From NCBI GenBank assembly GCA_029959555.1, contig JASCPI010000008.1, positions 1-64,000 of the forward strand: 64,000 nucleotides of DNA, given 5' to 3'. Below the pieces are notes generated by a model. It did no database searches. It saw only the letters and a list, made by a program, of their open reading frames with translations, and was not told the origin of the DNA. The translations under genes and the position numbers were made by a program. Source of the stretch: Lysobacteraceae bacterium PS02065 (lineage in GTDB: Bacteria; Pseudomonadota; Gammaproteobacteria; Xanthomonadales; Rhodanobacteraceae). Below are positions 62,775 through 64,000 of this stretch, piece by piece (positions within the stretch are counted from its first letter, which is position 1; each line of letters begins with the position of its first letter).

Positions 62775-62956
62775 GGGGTTTATCGACGACGGCGAAGCTT
62801 TATCGCGGGTGCTCGACCTCAACGCAGGAGATCGAAGTCGAGTTCGGATGACCGGCGTTGTCGATGGGTGCGAGGCCGTTCGCTGTCAGGCATGAAGCGC
62901 GAGCCATGCCTGCGAAGGCACCGATGGCTCGCGGGCTCGTCACAGTCGGTAGCGCC

Positions 62957-63123
62957 CAAGTGGATTCCGGCTTTCGCCGGAATGACGGGGTAGGAGAGGT
63001 TCACTTTCGGTGCTGCTACCAAAGCGTTGGATCGTAGCCTCAGGTCTTGACAGAAGAACGCTGCAAGACACTCGAGCATTCATTTCCTTCGTCATTCCGG
63101 CGAAAGCCGGAATCCCCTTGAGC
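62957..63123. repeat. REPIN-like inverted pair of repeat family C (copies 7 and 8)
   Basis: Copy 7 (62957-62986) reads CGGCTTTCGCCGGAATGAC and copy 8 (63091-63123) is its inverse with GTCATTCCGGCGAAAGCC and the CCCTTGAGC flank. They lie about 105 bases apart, back to back relative to the first pair. The 539-base gap between the VOC and EAL genes holds no gene that I can support. Confidence 0.8.
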
Positions 63124-63313
63124 TCAACCTACTGCGACGAAATTCCGAGCCATCGATGACAGCACGAGCATGGCTCGGGCTTCATCCCTTTGAGCCTGTC
63201 AGGATGCAGGAACCCGCAAGACCACCGGGGATCGACAACGAAGCCGCACTCTGCAAATTCTCATTAAGCGGTTTCCATCGAATGACGAGCGGAGACCGAA
63301 AACGGGAGCGCCC

Positions 63314-64000
63314 CTACCCCACCGCCTGGTAATCCTCTCTGCGCTCGCGCACGCCGAAGATGTCGTTGAGCGAACGTGGCATCGAGAACAGGAAGCCCTG
63401 GCCGATCGAGCAGCCGAGGTCGAGCAGGATGGCGCGCTGGGCTTCGGTCTCGACGCCTTCGGCGATGACCTCGATGCCGAGCGAGTGCGCGAGCGTGCTG
63501 ATGGCGCGGACGACGGCGACGCTGGGGCTGCCGTCGCCGAGGTTGCTGATGAACGAGCGGTCGATCTTGAGCGCGTGGATCGGGAAGCGGTGCAGGTAGC
63601 TCAGCGACGAGTAGCCGGTGCCGAAATCGTCGAGCTGCACGCGCACGCCCGCGTCGCGCAGGCGCGAAAGCGTCTGGTGCACGTGCTCGGATTCGCCGAG
63701 CAGCGCGCCTTCGGTGATCTCGAGGCGCACGCGGCGCGGCGACACGCCGGTCTCGGCGATCAGGTGCAGTGCCAGATCGGCGAAGGCGGTGCCGTGCAGC
63801 TGGCGCGGCGAGACGTTGATCGAGACGTAGCTGTCACCGGGCAGGCGCGTCGCGGCCTCGCAGGCGAGTTCGAACATGCGCCAGTCGATCGCCTCGATGC
63901 AGCCGTTCTCCTGCGCCGCAGCGAGGAATTCGTCGGGCGCGAGCAGGCCACGCACCGGATGGCGCCAGCGCAGCAGCGCCTCGTATCCGGCGACGCGCGC
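63314..64000 (-). CDS. EAL-domain c-di-GMP phosphodiesterase, C-terminal part
   Basis: 228 codons visible; the gene enters from beyond the window end. The frame at the edge reads GYEALLRWRHP, the EAL signature itself, then INVSPRQL (Asn), LEITEG (Glu), DDFGTGYSSLSYL (double Asp and loop 6), LKIDRSF (Lys-Asp), AEGVET (Glu) and GQGFLFSMP. All metal and catalytic residues are present, so it should hydrolyse c-di-GMP. Upstream domains are unknown; many such proteins also carry PAS and GGDEF domains. Confidence 0.93.
   Translation of the reverse strand, partial: ARVAGYEALLRWRHPVRGLLAPDEFLAAAQENGCIEAIDWRMFELACEAATRLPGDSYVSINVSPRQLHGTAFADLALHLIAETGVSPRRVRLEITEGALLGESEHVHQTLSRLRDAGVRVQLDDFGTGYSSLSYLHRFPIHALKIDRSFISNLGDGSPSVAVVRAISTLAHSLGIEVIAEGVETEAQRAILLDLGCSIGQGFLFSMPRSLNDIFGVRERREDYQAVG

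Noticed and set aside
1-64000. tRNA or rRNA genes
   Set aside because: Reading both strands, I saw no cloverleaf with a GTTCRANNC-type T-loop and no rRNA-like segment. A covariance-model scan would be the decisive check.

Overview
The window is about 68% GC, dense in genes on both strands, and looks like a chromosomal segment of a gammaproteobacterium of the Lysobacterales (Xanthomonadales), probably Rhodanobacteraceae/Dokdonella-like. This is inferred from base composition, the style of the secreted proteins (delta-60 propellers, choice-of-anchor/Ig-like proteins, di-haem oxidoreductase, TonB receptor), a fused isobutyryl-CoA mutase, and several families of short palindromic repeats. No rRNA, tRNA, CRISPR array, integrase or transposase was seen.

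Layout. 0-10 kb: a secreted beta-propeller protein, an amidohydrolase, bacterioferritin, a NIPSNAP-LysE pair divergent from a WYL regulator, a methyltransferase, and a serine hydrolase. 10-20 kb: mostly small secreted or lipid-anchored proteins, including a tandem pair of paralogous envelope proteins (14079-16323) and a frameshifted secreted repeat protein (12185-13535). 20-33 kb: an EEP nuclease, a diguanylate cyclase, an HNH nuclease, an MFS carrier, a secreted beta-helix protein, a TonB-dependent receptor with a Fur-like site over its promoter, and a TrmY-type SPOUT methyltransferase. 34-37 kb: a compact SPFH / zinc-ribbon / small membrane protein operon resembling the Bacillus YdjGHI membrane-stress module. 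38-47 kb: a di-haem oxidoreductase, a beta-lactamase-fold lipoprotein, a second delta-60 protein, and an ADOP-type ABC permease.

48.36-50.50 kb is an island of about 40% GC. It holds a dGTPase-family HD phosphohydrolase and, overlapping its stop by 4 bp, an uncharacterised 194-residue protein with motifs like those of archaeo-eukaryotic primases. This is the best candidate for an undescribed system, plausibly a nucleotide-targeting phage-defence module. 51-55 kb holds a recent tandem duplication of a secreted Ig-like protein with its upstream region. 55.8-59.6 kb encodes IcmF, whose linker contains two in-frame insertions of the same palindromic repeats that lie between genes elsewhere. The window ends in an AraC regulator, a VOC protein and the C-terminal part of an EAL phosphodiesterase.

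Two themes cut across the window. Six secreted proteins of at least three unrelated folds share a C-terminal signature ([IL]F-x-x-GFE), a possible sorting or processing tag. Five families of palindromic repeats, several arranged as inverted pairs (REPIN-like), fill the intergenic regions.
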